Below, piece after piece: positions 52,014 to 60,810 of a DNA stretch of 62,630 nucleotides. A program made the position numbers and the translations under genes. The notes beneath the pieces were generated by a model. It worked only from the letters and a program-made list of their open reading frames with translations. It was not told the DNA's origin and made no database searches. Source of the DNA: Pseudoflavonifractor phocaeensis (GTDB taxonomy: Bacteria; Bacillota; Clostridia; Oscillospirales; Oscillospiraceae); the NCBI RefSeq assembly GCF_021531815.1, contig NZ_JADYUM010000016.1, forward strand, positions 1-62,630. The letters run 5' to 3'. Positions within the stretch are counted from its first letter, which is position 1; every line of letters starts with the position of its first letter.

Positions 52014-52790
52014 ATGAGTTTGATGAATGGAAAAAACCTGTTTGACGTGTCCGGCAAGGTGGTCCTCATCACCGGGGCCGGCTCCGGTCTGGGGGAGGGC
52101 TACGCCCTGGCCTTTGGGGAGGCCGGCTCCACCGTCATCTGCGCCGGACGGAATCAGAGCCGCCTGGACAACACGGTGCGGCAGATCCGGGAAAACGGCG
52201 GCGCCGCCAAGGCGTACACGGTAGACGTCACCGACCTGGACTCCATCCAGGCGATGGTGGCCGCCGTCGCGGCGGACCACGGGCGGATCGACGTGCTGGT
52301 CAACAACGCCGGCTATGAGCACATCCAGCCCTTCTTGGAAGTGACCCCCCAGGTCTACGACGACATCATGAACGTGAACATGAAGGGGGTCTTCTTTGTG
52401 GCCCAGGAGGTGGCCAAGGTCATGAAGGAGCACGGGGGCGGCAAGATCATCAATATCGGCTCCCTGGGCAGCTTCATCGGTCTGGCCGAGTCCAGCGTCT
52501 ACTGCTCCACCAAGGGCGGCGTGATCCAGCTGAGCAAGACCATGGCCATCGAGCTTGGTCCCTTCAACATCCAGGTCAACTGTCTGGCCCCCGGCTACTT
52601 CATCACCCCCATGACCCAGCCCTTCTACGACGACCCCCAGCACCGCCAGTGGATTGAGAGCCGCATCCCCCTGCACCAGTGGGGCACCACCCTGGACCTG
52701 GCCGGCCCCGCCCTGTTCCTGGCCTCCGCCGCCAGCAACTATGTCACCGGCGAGACCATCAAGGTGGACGGCGGCTGGCTGGCCAGCTGA
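52014..52790 (+). CDS. Short-chain dehydrogenase/reductase
   Basis: 258 aa. Cofactor loop TGAGSGLGEGYA, NNAG, catalytic Ser (IGSLG region) and YCSTK, C-terminal YVTGETIKVDGGWLAS. Oxidoreductase acting on a sugar-derived hydroxyl; gluconate-5-dehydrogenase-like. Belongs to the HisD/ABC operon. RBS AAGGAG. Confidence 0.9.
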   Translation: MSLMNGKNLFDVSGKVVLITGAGSGLGEGYALAFGEAGSTVICAGRNQSRLDNTVRQIRENGGAAKAYTVDVTDLDSIQAMVAAVAADHGRIDVLVNNAGYEHIQPFLEVTPQVYDDIMNVNMKGVFFVAQEVAKVMKEHGGGKIINIGSLGSFIGLAESSVYCSTKGGVIQLSKTMAIELGPFNIQVNCLAPGYFITPMTQPFYDDPQHRQWIESRIPLHQWGTTLDLAGPALFLASAASNYVTGETIKVDGGWLAS

Positions 52791-52817
52791 CGTCACGCCG
52801 GGAAAGGAGAATCATCC

Positions 52818-53807
52818 ATGGAAGCCATCCAATACTACGGCCCGGGCGACGTGCGCTGCGTCCAGGTGGAGCGTCCCTCCTTCGGTCCCCGGGAGGTGCT
52901 CATCAAGGTCTCCTACGCCGGGATCTGCGGCTCGGACCTCCACATCTACCGCAAAGGCATGTTCATTCAAAACATCCCCGAGACCATGGGGCATGAATTC
53001 ACCGGCGTCGTCCAGGAGGTGGGCAGCCAAGTCACGGGTTTGGCTCCCGGCGACGTGGTCATCGCTGACCCCATGGTCCCCTGCATGGCCTGCGGCAGCT
53101 GCCGGCGGGGCAGCTACAACACCTGCGAGGCCCTGGGCTTCATCGGTGAGGTCCGCCCGGGCTGTTTCGCGGAGTATATCGCTCTGGATCAGGACGTGGT
53201 CCTGAAGGTCCCGGCGGCGGGAGATCAAAAGCTGCTGGCCCTGTCCGAGCCCCTGGCCGTGGCGCTGAACATCTGCCGGCGGGCCCGCTTTCAGCCGGAG
53301 GACCGGGTGGCCCTGATCGGCGCGGGCCCCATCGGCCTGCTGACCGTCCTTGCCGCCAAGGCGCTCTGCGGCGTCACCCACATCACGGTGGCGGACCTCT
53401 CCCAAGCCCGTCTGGCCCTGGCCCGGCGGGTGGGGGCCTCCTCCGTCTGCCAGCGTCTCCCGGAGGGGCAGAAATTCTCCAAGGTCATCGACGCCGCCGG
53501 CCAGTCCGCCACCCTCAACGCCGCCGTCAGCCACACGGAGGCCAACGGCTTCACCTATGTGGTCAGCATCTTTGAGGACGGCGTTTCTCTGGACATCAAC
53601 GCCCTGGTGTCCGCCCAGATCACACTGGTGGGATGCAACGTGTACACCAGGGAGGACCTGGCCCGGGCGGCGCAGGTCATCTCCGACGGCACCGTGGACG
53701 TGGAGCCGCTGATCTCCCAGGTCCTGCCCCTCTCCCAGGGAGCGGAGGCCTTCCGCATTCTGGCCTCCAGGGAAAAAGGAGCCGCCAAGATCCTCCTGCG
53801 CACCTGA
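52818..53807 (+). CDS. Zinc-dependent medium-chain dehydrogenase
   Basis: 329 aa. GICGSDLHIY and GHEFTG catalytic zinc site; structural cluster CMACGSCRRGSYNTC; Rossmann loop GAGPIGLLTVLAAK. Third such enzyme in the window, from a separate operon. RBS AAAGGAG. Probably the third oxidation of the ABC-imported polyol pathway. Confidence 0.9.
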   Translation: MEAIQYYGPGDVRCVQVERPSFGPREVLIKVSYAGICGSDLHIYRKGMFIQNIPETMGHEFTGVVQEVGSQVTGLAPGDVVIADPMVPCMACGSCRRGSYNTCEALGFIGEVRPGCFAEYIALDQDVVLKVPAAGDQKLLALSEPLAVALNICRRARFQPEDRVALIGAGPIGLLTVLAAKALCGVTHITVADLSQARLALARRVGASSVCQRLPEGQKFSKVIDAAGQSATLNAAVSHTEANGFTYVVSIFEDGVSLDINALVSAQITLVGCNVYTREDLARAAQVISDGTVDVEPLISQVLPLSQGAEAFRILASREKGAAKILLRT

Positions 53808-53914
53808 GCCGGGCTATTTTCCTGTGTCCGCCCGGCCCACCGGATTCCACAACGTCCCCCTGGCTGGAACAATACGAAAACCGGGGTTTTCCGCAGCCGC
53901 CCCGCAAAAGGACA

Positions 53915-53946
53915 AAGGCGTCCGGCACTTTCGCGCCGGACGCCTT
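53915..53946. terminator. Terminator
   Basis: 12-bp stem AAGGCGTCCGGC with an 8-nt loop followed by GTTTTTTT; between convergent dehydrogenase and AEC genes. Confidence 0.88.
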
Positions 53947-53978
53947 GTTTTTTCTCTCGGCTGAAAAGCCGCTTCTTT

Positions 53979-54911
53979 TTACAGCAGACAGACCATCAGG
54001 GGGATAGTGACCACACACAGTAGGCTGGACAGGCACACAGTCCGGGCCGCCAGCTGAGTACAGCCGCCATATTGCTCCCCCAAAACCACCGTTGCCACCG
54101 CGCTGGGCATGGACATAATGACCAGCGTCACCCCCACCACCATGGGGTTGGCGATGGGCAGCAGGGACAACACGCCCCACGTGGCCAGGGGCAGGAGGAC
54201 CAGGCGGGTCAGGGAGGCGGTGATGGCGTCCCGGTCCCGGACCACATCGGCCACACGGTTGGCCGCCAGATTCATCCCCGTGATGAACATGGACAAGGGG
54301 GTGGTCACATTGGCCAGATGCTGGAGGGGCGTTTTGACTACCTCGGACACGGACACCTGGAAGCAGTAGAGGACCAGACCCACCACGATGGCCAGATTGA
54401 TCATACTGAAGATCACCTTTTTCCAGGAGACCCGGGTCTCTCCCGCTCCGGAGCCGTCCAGAGAGACCATCTTCGCGCCCAGCGTATAGAGCAGCAAATT
54501 GAAGGGCACCCCCAGCATCACCGCCAGAGCCAGCCCCTCCTCCCCGAAGATGGCGTATGCCACGGGGTAGCCCATAAAGCCATTGTTGCAGAAGGCACAG
54601 CAGGTGTTCCACATTCCCCGCCGCCCCTGGGGCACCCGGAACAGCCGGGCCAGCAGCCAGCTGATCCCAATGTAGCTCAGGTGGAAGACAAAACCTATGG
54701 CGAAGAGCACCAGAGCGTCCCGCAAAAAGCTGGGATCAAAGGGCCGCAGCATGGATAAGACGATGGTGGCGGGCAGGGTGATCTTCATCAGAAGCGCCGT
54801 CAAAGGGGCCGACGCCGAGGCGGACAGCACCTTGGTCCGTACCGCCAGAAAGCCCACGCCAATAAGCAGGAACAGGCCCACCAAGCTGGAAAGCAGCACC
54901 GTAACAGACAT
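53979..54911 (-). CDS. AEC-family transporter
   Basis: 310 aa, ten predicted helices in two halves. FLLIGVGFLAVRTKVLS start and the AFCNNGFMGYPVAYAIFGEEGL crossing segment are typical of the auxin efflux carrier family, which in bacteria exports or imports small carboxylic acids (malate, malonate). Monocistronic; context does not name the substrate. The 253 bp upstream to 55164 hold nothing recognised. Confidence 0.88.
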   Translation of the reverse strand: MSVTVLLSSLVGLFLLIGVGFLAVRTKVLSASASAPLTALLMKITLPATIVLSMLRPFDPSFLRDALVLFAIGFVFHLSYIGISWLLARLFRVPQGRRGMWNTCCAFCNNGFMGYPVAYAIFGEEGLALAVMLGVPFNLLLYTLGAKMVSLDGSGAGETRVSWKKVIFSMINLAIVVGLVLYCFQVSVSEVVKTPLQHLANVTTPLSMFITGMNLAANRVADVVRDRDAITASLTRLVLLPLATWGVLSLLPIANPMVVGVTLVIMSMPSAVATVVLGEQYGGCTQLAARTVCLSSLLCVVTIPLMVCLL

Positions 54912-55164
54912 TTTTCTCGTTGCACCTCATTTCAAGCCGGAGGTCCCCGCGTGTTCTGTCATCCCGGCGCCAAGCGCTATTGTGAAGGACCAGGAACATT
55001 ATACCAAAAAGTTCTTCACCTGTCATCACCCGGCGCAAGAAAAACAAAGCGCACCCGGTTCCGCTCCTCCTTCGTGTTTTCCGCATTGATTTTCTCCGCC
55101 TTTATCCCGGTGGAGCCGGAGGAAGCTCCGGGGCTGACAACGGCCATGGTCATCTGTTCCGCAA

Positions 55165-55196
55165 AAAATCCTCCTGCCGGACGGCAGGAGGATTTT
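55165..55196. terminator. Terminator of crotonase gene
   Basis: 14-bp stem AAAATCCTCCTGCC, GGAC loop, then T-rich on the minus strand. Confidence 0.85.
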
Positions 55197-55205
55197 AGGG
55201 GAGAT

Positions 55206-55982
55206 TCAGCGGTTTTTGAAGGACGTGATCTTCTCCTTGTTCACGAAGGCCTTCATGGCGTCCTTCTGGTCCTCAGTGGCGAAGCACAGGCCGAAGGCCT
55301 CGCTCTCATAAGCCGTGCCGGTGGCCATGTCGGTCTGGAGGCCCCGGCGGATGGCGGCCTTGGACTGGCGGACGGCCACCTGGGCGTTGGCGGCGATGGC
55401 GTTGGCCAGCTCCAGGGCCTTGTCCATCAGTTCCTCGGGGGCGTAGACGTGGCTCACCAGGCCCATCTCCTTGGCCTGGGCGGCGTTGATGGTCTTGGCC
55501 GTCAGGATCAGCTCCATGGCGTTGGCCGCCCCTACGATCCGGGGCAGGCGCTGGGTGCCGCCAAAGCCGGGGGTGATGCCCAGACCTACCTCGGGCTGGC
55601 CGAACTTGGCCTTTTCGCTGGCGATCCGGATGTCGCAGGCCATGGACAGCTCACAGCCGCCCCCCAGAGCGAAGCCGTTGACCGCGGCGATGGTGGGCTT
55701 GGACAGGTTCTCCAGCTTCAGGAAGATCCTGTTGCCCAGGATCCCGAATTTCTTCGCCTCCACGGCGGTCAGGGTGGACATCTGGCCGATGTCGGCTCCG
55801 GCCACGAAGGACCGGCCCGCGCCGGTGACCACCGCCACCAGGATCTCCTCGTTCTCCTCCACCTGGTCCAGGACCTGGTCCAGATCCTGGAGCACCTGGT
55901 CGTTGAGGGCGTTCAGCGCCTCGGGACGGTTCATGGTGATGACCCCTACGGGGCCTTTCTGTTCCAGTGTTACGAAAGCCAT
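55206..55982 (-). CDS. crt: Crotonase (short-chain enoyl-CoA hydratase)
   Basis: 258 aa. ITMNRPEALNAL, oxyanion-hole GADIGQM and GFALGGGCELSMACD, both catalytic Glu (CELSMAC and FGQPEVGLG). Converts crotonyl-CoA to 3-hydroxybutyryl-CoA or the reverse, the crt step of butyrate formation. Standing alone without thl-hbd-bcd here. Two tandem promoters precede it. RBS GAGGAGG. Confidence 0.88.
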   Translation of the reverse strand: MAFVTLEQKGPVGVITMNRPEALNALNDQVLQDLDQVLDQVEENEEILVAVVTGAGRSFVAGADIGQMSTLTAVEAKKFGILGNRIFLKLENLSKPTIAAVNGFALGGGCELSMACDIRIASEKAKFGQPEVGLGITPGFGGTQRLPRIVGAANAMELILTAKTINAAQAKEMGLVSHVYAPEELMDKALELANAIAANAQVAVRQSKAAIRRGLQTDMATGTAYESEAFGLCFATEDQKDAMKAFVNKEKITSFKNR

Positions 55983-56042
55983 TGGTAACTCCTCCTCAAT
56001 ATTTTAGGTACCTTCTTGGGATAGATCCCCTTCTCGCCTCTT

Positions 56043-56071
56043 ATTATAATGCGTACGGAACAAAGCCGCAA
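56043..56071 (-). promoter_or_regulatory. Crotonase promoter P1
   Basis: Minus strand TTGCGG, 17-bp spacer, TATAAT. An inverted repeat GAACAAAGCC (56058-56067) / GGCTTTGTTC (56103-56112) overlaps its -35 side and may be an operator. Confidence 0.7.
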
Positions 56072-56142
56072 GCCTTGAAAGCCCCGGCTTTTCAGGTTCA
56101 TTGGCTTTGTTCGGGTGCAAAGCGGTTTGTTCAGCAGACATT

Positions 56143-56171
56143 ATTATACCGCCTGCGGCGCAAAACCGCAA
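56143..56171 (-). promoter_or_regulatory. Crotonase promoter P2
   Basis: Minus strand TTGCGG, 17-bp spacer, TATAAT, exactly 100 bp upstream of P1, within an imperfect duplication. Confidence 0.7.
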
Positions 56172-56249
56172 GCCCGGAACGCCGGTCCCTTTCTTTCTCT
56201 TTCAGGCATGAACCCCTCGCCCCGGGAATAGAGTACCCCGAAGGGGGAG

Positions 56250-57791
56250 ATGGCTTTGGGCAAACAGACGCTGTCCGCCGGGAAGGACGTCCTGCTCCTG
56301 ACGGGACTGGGGGCTCTTTCCCAGGTGCTGGGGTTCGGATACCGGGTGGCCCTGTCCCGGATGGTGGGGGCCGAGGTCATGGGGCTGTACCAGCTGCTCA
56401 TGCCGGTGTACTCGGTGCTGCTCTCCCTCACCGCCGTGGGGCTGACCTCGGCGGCATCCAACCTGACCTCCCAGTACCTGGCCCTGGGCAACCGCCGGGC
56501 GGCGGACCAGATCCGGGTGGCCTGCCTGCGGGCCTTTTTCCTGCTCCTTCTCCCCCTCGGCACGGCGGTGGTCCTGGCCTCCGACCCGATTTCCGTGGCA
56601 CTGCTGGGGGACGCACGCACCCAGCTGGGGCTGATGCTGCTGGTGCCCTGCGCCGCCCTCACCGGGGTGGAGAACATCCACAAGCACTGCTTTTACGGCG
56701 CGGGGCTGGTGGGTCCCCCCGCCATTGTGGAGCTGCTGGAGCAGTTCATCCGGGCCGCCGCGGTGCTGGGGCTTCTGTTTCTCTTTCTCCCCCAGTATCC
56801 GGAGCGGGCGGCCGGACTCATTGTAACCGGTATGGTGCTCTGCGAGGTCTTTTCCGCCCTGACGCTGACGGTACTGTACCGCCGCCGCGGGGGCCGGATG
56901 CACCTGACCGGCCCCGGGGAACCCGGTTCCGTCCGGCGACGGCGGATCGCCGCCATCGCCCTCCCCGTGGGGGCCAACGCCCTGCTGGGCAACCTGATCG
57001 GGGCGGCCAACTCCGCCCTCCTGCCCCAGAGGCTGGCCCAGGGGGGGATGGAGCGGGGCGCGGCCATCGCCCAGCTGGGTGTGGTGTGCGGCATGACCCT
57101 GCCCATGCTGGCCCTGCCCACCCTGTTTCTGGGGCCGCTGAACCTGCTGCTCCTCCCCCGGCTGGCCCGGGCCTTCGCCCTGGGCCGGACCGGAGAGGTC
57201 CGCCGCCTGACGGGCCGGGCCATGTCCGCCGTCGCCCTGCTCACCCTGCCCGCCATGTCCCTGATGGCGGTGCTCGGCCCCGATCTCGGCGCCATTCTCT
57301 TTGGCCGGAAGGACGTGGGCCGGTTTCTCATTCCCCTGGCCCTCACCATGGCGCTGAGCTGCTTCTGCTCCGTACTGGGCGCGGTGCTCAACGGGGTTGG
57401 GCGGCAGAAGGCGGTTGCCGCCGTCTCCATTCTGGGCGGCGGGGTCCAGCTGGCGTGCACCCTGGTCCTGGTCCCCCTCCCCGGGGTGGGGATGGGGGGA
57501 TATGTGGCGGGCGCCCTTCTCTCCGCCCTGCTGGAGGCTGGGCTCTGCCTGTGGCTGGCTGCCCGGTACACCGGCCTGCGGCCGCCCCTGTTCTCCTGGC
57601 TGGTGGCGCCCGGCCTGGCCTCCCTGCTGGCCGCCCTCACCGCCAATCTGCTGCTCCGGTATCTGAAGGACGCGGGCCTCCCCCTCCTCCCCGCGGCCCT
57701 GGGCACCTTGCTTTTCGCCCTGGTGCTGTATCTGGCCGCCCTCCACGCCCAGGGCGTCTGCCTCCGGGATACCCTGCGGGTGAGATGGTAG
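56250..57791 (+). CDS. SpoVB/MurJ-type polysaccharide flippase
   Basis: 513 aa with about 14 membrane helices. Starts LLLTGLGALSQVLGFGYRVALSRMVGAEVMGLYQL, characteristic of the SpoVB/YtgP branch of the MOP exporter superfamily. Lipid-II or capsule-repeat flipping, possibly in spore cortex synthesis. RBS-like GGGGGAG ahead of ATG 56250. Not in an obvious operon with sporulation genes. Confidence 0.85.
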   Translation: MALGKQTLSAGKDVLLLTGLGALSQVLGFGYRVALSRMVGAEVMGLYQLLMPVYSVLLSLTAVGLTSAASNLTSQYLALGNRRAADQIRVACLRAFFLLLLPLGTAVVLASDPISVALLGDARTQLGLMLLVPCAALTGVENIHKHCFYGAGLVGPPAIVELLEQFIRAAAVLGLLFLFLPQYPERAAGLIVTGMVLCEVFSALTLTVLYRRRGGRMHLTGPGEPGSVRRRRIAAIALPVGANALLGNLIGAANSALLPQRLAQGGMERGAAIAQLGVVCGMTLPMLALPTLFLGPLNLLLLPRLARAFALGRTGEVRRLTGRAMSAVALLTLPAMSLMAVLGPDLGAILFGRKDVGRFLIPLALTMALSCFCSVLGAVLNGVGRQKAVAAVSILGGGVQLACTLVLVPLPGVGMGGYVAGALLSALLEAGLCLWLAARYTGLRPPLFSWLVAPGLASLLAALTANLLLRYLKDAGLPLLPAALGTLLFALVLYLAALHAQGVCLRDTLRVRW

Positions 57792-57878
57792 GGGAAGCCG
57801 CAAACTTTTCCTTTCTTTTCTGCCCCTCCTGTGATAAAATAAAGCGATTTATCTCAGACACAACGGGAGGAACGGGCC

Positions 57879-58709
57879 ATGAGCTACGCAGATCAGGTAT
57901 TCATTCAAAACTGCAAAGACATCCTGTCCAAGGGGGTGTGGGACACCGACCGCCCGGTGCGTCCCCGGTGGGAGGACGGGACCCCCGCCCACACCATCAA
58001 ACTGTTCGGCGTGGTCAACCGCTACGACCTGCGGGAGGAGTTCCCCATCCTCACCGTCCGGAAGCAGTTTTTGAAATCGGCGGTGGACGAACTGCTGTGG
58101 ATCTGGCAGAAGAAGTCCAACAACGTCCACGACCTGAGCAGCCACGTCTGGGACGCCTGGGCCAACGGGAGCGGTTCCATCGGCAAGGCCTACGGCTACC
58201 AGCTTGGCGTCAAGCACCACTACCCCCAGGGCGACATGGACCAGGTGGACAAGGTGCTGTGGGACCTGAAGCACGACCCCGCCTCCCGCCGGATCATCGC
58301 CAACATGTATAACCACCACGACCTGAGCGAGATGGCCCTGTATCCCTGCGCCTACTCCATGACCTTCAACGTCAGCGGCAACACCCTGAACGCCATTCTG
58401 AACCAGCGCTCCCAGGATATGCTCACCGCCAACGGCTGGAACGTGATGCAGTACGCCACCCTGCTCCACATGATGGCCCAGGTCACCGGCTTCGAGGCCG
58501 GGGAGCTGGTCCACGTCATCGCCGACTGCCACATCTACGACCGCCACATCCCCATGGTGGAGGAGATGCTGTCCAAGACCCCCTACGACGCCCCCAAGTT
58601 CAGCCTGGACCCGGCGGTGAAGGACTTCTATGACTTCACCCCCGACAGCGTACACCTGGAGGGCTACCAGGCCCACCCTGTCCCGGGCAAGATCCCGGTG
58701 GCGGTATGA
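57879..58709 (+). CDS. thyA: Thymidylate synthase
   Basis: 276 aa. Catalytic Cys in MALYPCAYSM (the E. coli form is PPCH; the PCAYS variant is common in clostridia), upstream RRIIANMYN arginines and downstream QRSQDMLTANGWN. Makes dTMP from dUMP with methylene-THF. RBS GGAGGAA. Followed 25 bp later by folA, which regenerates the folate. Confidence 0.95.
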   Translation: MSYADQVFIQNCKDILSKGVWDTDRPVRPRWEDGTPAHTIKLFGVVNRYDLREEFPILTVRKQFLKSAVDELLWIWQKKSNNVHDLSSHVWDAWANGSGSIGKAYGYQLGVKHHYPQGDMDQVDKVLWDLKHDPASRRIIANMYNHHDLSEMALYPCAYSMTFNVSGNTLNAILNQRSQDMLTANGWNVMQYATLLHMMAQVTGFEAGELVHVIADCHIYDRHIPMVEEMLSKTPYDAPKFSLDPAVKDFYDFTPDSVHLEGYQAHPVPGKIPVAV

Positions 58710-58734
58710 GCGGGCGCGGAAAGGGAGAACGTCT

Positions 58735-59214
58735 ATGAATCTGATCGTAGCGGTGGACCGGAACTGGGCCATCGGGAAGGGCGGGGACCAATTGGTATAC
58801 ATTCCCGCCGATTTGAAGCACTTCAAGGCTCTGACCACTGGGCACCCGGTGATCCTGGGCCGCAAGACACTGACCACCTTCCCCGGCGGGAAGCCCCTGA
58901 AGGGCCGGCCCAACCTGATCCTGTCCCGGAACCCGGACTTCGCCCCCGAGGGGGCGGAGGTGTTCCCCGATCTGGACGCGCTGCTGGCCCGTGCCCCAGA
59001 GGACTCCTTCGTCATCGGCGGGGCCTCGGTGTACCGGGCCCTGCTGGACCGGTGCGGCACCGCCTATGTGACCAAGATCGAGGCGGAGTACCCCGCCGAC
59101 TGCTGGTTCCCCAACTTAGATGAGGACCCGGCCTGGGAGACTGTGGAGGAGTCGGAGCCCATGGAGCATGAGGGATTGCCCTTCCGCTATGTGACTTACC
59201 GGCGGATCAAATGA
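58735..59214 (+). CDS. folA: Dihydrofolate reductase
   Basis: 159 aa from ATG 58735, with AAAGGGAG upstream; the longer open frame before it overlaps thyA. MNLIVAVDRNWAIG start, VILGRKTLTTFPGGKPLKGRPNLILSR, and VIGGASVYRALL NADPH loop. Expected folate pair with thyA. Confidence 0.95.
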   Translation: MNLIVAVDRNWAIGKGGDQLVYIPADLKHFKALTTGHPVILGRKTLTTFPGGKPLKGRPNLILSRNPDFAPEGAEVFPDLDALLARAPEDSFVIGGASVYRALLDRCGTAYVTKIEAEYPADCWFPNLDEDPAWETVEESEPMEHEGLPFRYVTYRRIK

Positions 59215-59218
59215 AAAA

Positions 59219-59248
59219 CGGCCCGGATGCGTTCAGGCATCCGGGCCG
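59219..59248 (-). terminator. Terminator of XpaC gene
   Basis: 12-bp stem CGGCCCGGATGC with 6-nt loop; T run only on the minus strand, so mainly for the gene at 59265. Confidence 0.8.
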
Positions 59249-59264
59249 CTGGTTTGTTATGGCG

Positions 59265-60416
59265 TCATAGCCCCAGGGTCATACCCTGACTGGAGGAGAG
59301 GCCGTCCTTGGCCAACATCCGCTCCAGCACCTCCACGTCGGTGGCAATGTCCATGGCGTCCCCCTGGAACAGCTGGTCCAGCTGCTTTTCGAAGCCCTCC
59401 ACCACTTTGTCCATCATCCCCTCGATGCGCTCCATGGCGGCGGTGATGTTCTCCCCGGAGACCTGCTGGGACTCCAGCTGGCCGTAGGCCCGGAGGATCT
59501 TCAGGGTGGTGGGCAGGTAGTAGCTCAGAAAGCTGTGGAGCTGGGGCGATTTCTCCGGGTGGGCCTTCTGATAGTCCAGGATCTTGGCGGTGATGACCCC
59601 GATGCGGTCGATCTGGGCGGACAGCTTCTCATTGGCAATGGCGTCGTTGACCTCCCGGATCTCAGAGAGGATGGCGTTCTCCTGGTCCTGGCCAGCCTTG
59701 GTCCCAACGGTGGGCTCCGGCTTGGGCGCCGCCTCCCGGAGGCCATCGGCGGACAGCACCAGCATGTCTCCGCCGTAGTCCAGGAAGCCCGCGGGGAACA
59801 GGCCCTGGCCCAGCATCTCCTCCAGGTCCTCCCGCACCTTTGCGGGGGACAGGCCGGTGGCGGAGGCCAGGGATGAGATGGAAATGGACTGGCGGCGACC
59901 GATCATAGCCAGGTAATTGCGGTAGCGCTGGGCCTGCTTCTTCTTGCGCATCCCGGCCCACAGACAGCCCAGGCCGGCGGCGGTAAAGCAGAGGGTGGGG
60001 ACCGTCTCCTCCAGAAACCAGGCCACATCTCCGGGGAGGACCCACAGGTACTCCACCCCGCTCATCACCGTGGCAAAGCCAAAGACGGCGGCGATGATCC
60101 CACCGATGACGGTCAGCTTTTTCCCCGAGGCGGACAGGGCGGCGATCCGGTCGCCCCCGGTCTTTTTCCCGCTTTTCCCGGAGGCCTCCGCCTTGGGCGC
60201 GGCGACTGTCCCGGCGGTGGTCCGGGCGCCCACGCCCCCCTGGGCCTCCCGCTGGACATAGTAGGGGTGGCGGCCCCGGCCGGCCTTCTTTCCCCCGTCC
60301 AGCAGTTTCAGCACGATGAGCAGCACACCCACCGGGGGGAAGCACATGAGCATGATGATGGGAAGGATCCAGGAACCCAGGTCGTTCCTCCCGGTTTTGT
60401 TTCGATCGTCAGACAT
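59265..60416 (-). CDS. XpaC-family membrane protein
   Basis: 383 aa from ATG 60416 (GGAGGT upstream); the frame further upstream is open without a start signal. Three membrane helices in the N-terminal half, then a winged-helix-like segment (RRQSISISSLASATGLSPAKVREDLEEMLGQGLF) and the C-terminal XpaC domain (HSFLSYYLPTTLKILRAYGQLE; FEKQLDQLFQGDAMDIATDVEVLERML). The historical name 5-bromo-4-chloroindolyl phosphate hydrolysis does not define its role. Often next to a TelA/toxic-anion gene; absent here. Confidence 0.85.
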   Translation of the reverse strand: MSDDRNKTGRNDLGSWILPIIMLMCFPPVGVLLIVLKLLDGGKKAGRGRHPYYVQREAQGGVGARTTAGTVAAPKAEASGKSGKKTGGDRIAALSASGKKLTVIGGIIAAVFGFATVMSGVEYLWVLPGDVAWFLEETVPTLCFTAAGLGCLWAGMRKKKQAQRYRNYLAMIGRRQSISISSLASATGLSPAKVREDLEEMLGQGLFPAGFLDYGGDMLVLSADGLREAAPKPEPTVGTKAGQDQENAILSEIREVNDAIANEKLSAQIDRIGVITAKILDYQKAHPEKSPQLHSFLSYYLPTTLKILRAYGQLESQQVSGENITAAMERIEGMMDKVVEGFEKQLDQLFQGDAMDIATDVEVLERMLAKDGLSSSQGMTLGL

Positions 60417-60628
60417 GGCGGGACCTCCAACGGCAAAATCTACAGGTTCGTCACAACGCCTCTGAACCGGCCTCCACGCCTTACAGCCCAAAGGTTCCAA
60501 GGCCGGACGGCTCCGGGGCTTCTTCAGCAGACAGCATCACAATCATACCAGAATCCGAAAAAAAGAACATTGATTTTTTCTTAAATTTCAAAAAAATCCT
60601 GTCCCTGCGGGGATCACCGGATACTTCT

Positions 60629-60657
60629 ATCATACTGCGGACGGGAGAAAAAGTAAA
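60629..60657 (-). promoter_or_regulatory. Promoter of XpaC gene
   Basis: Minus strand TTTACT, 17-bp spacer, TATGAT. Together with the promoter at 60714 this accounts for the 394-bp gap 60417-60810; I see nothing else in it. Confidence 0.5.
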
Positions 60658-60713
60658 TGACCCCGGCGGAAATTTCATCCGGCTGGAAATCTCCGGTTGT
60701 AACTGTTCTGTAA

Positions 60714-60742
60714 TTGTAAGCGGGGCGTTCGGGTGATATAAT
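60714..60742 (+). promoter_or_regulatory. Promoter of VanW-domain gene
   Basis: TTGTAA, 17-bp spacer, TATAAT; 68 bp before ATG 60811. Confidence 0.65.
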
Positions 60743-60810
60743 GTAACAGTCTGAGCCTAAAGAGACGCAAGAAGATATTTGACCGGACTTTCCGGTCTGG
60801 AGGGACGTAT

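Noticed and set aside
56041-56171. Duplicated sequence before the flippase as a transposon relic
   Set aside because: The repeated parts coincide with -35/-10 elements, so a promoter duplication explains it better; no transposase.
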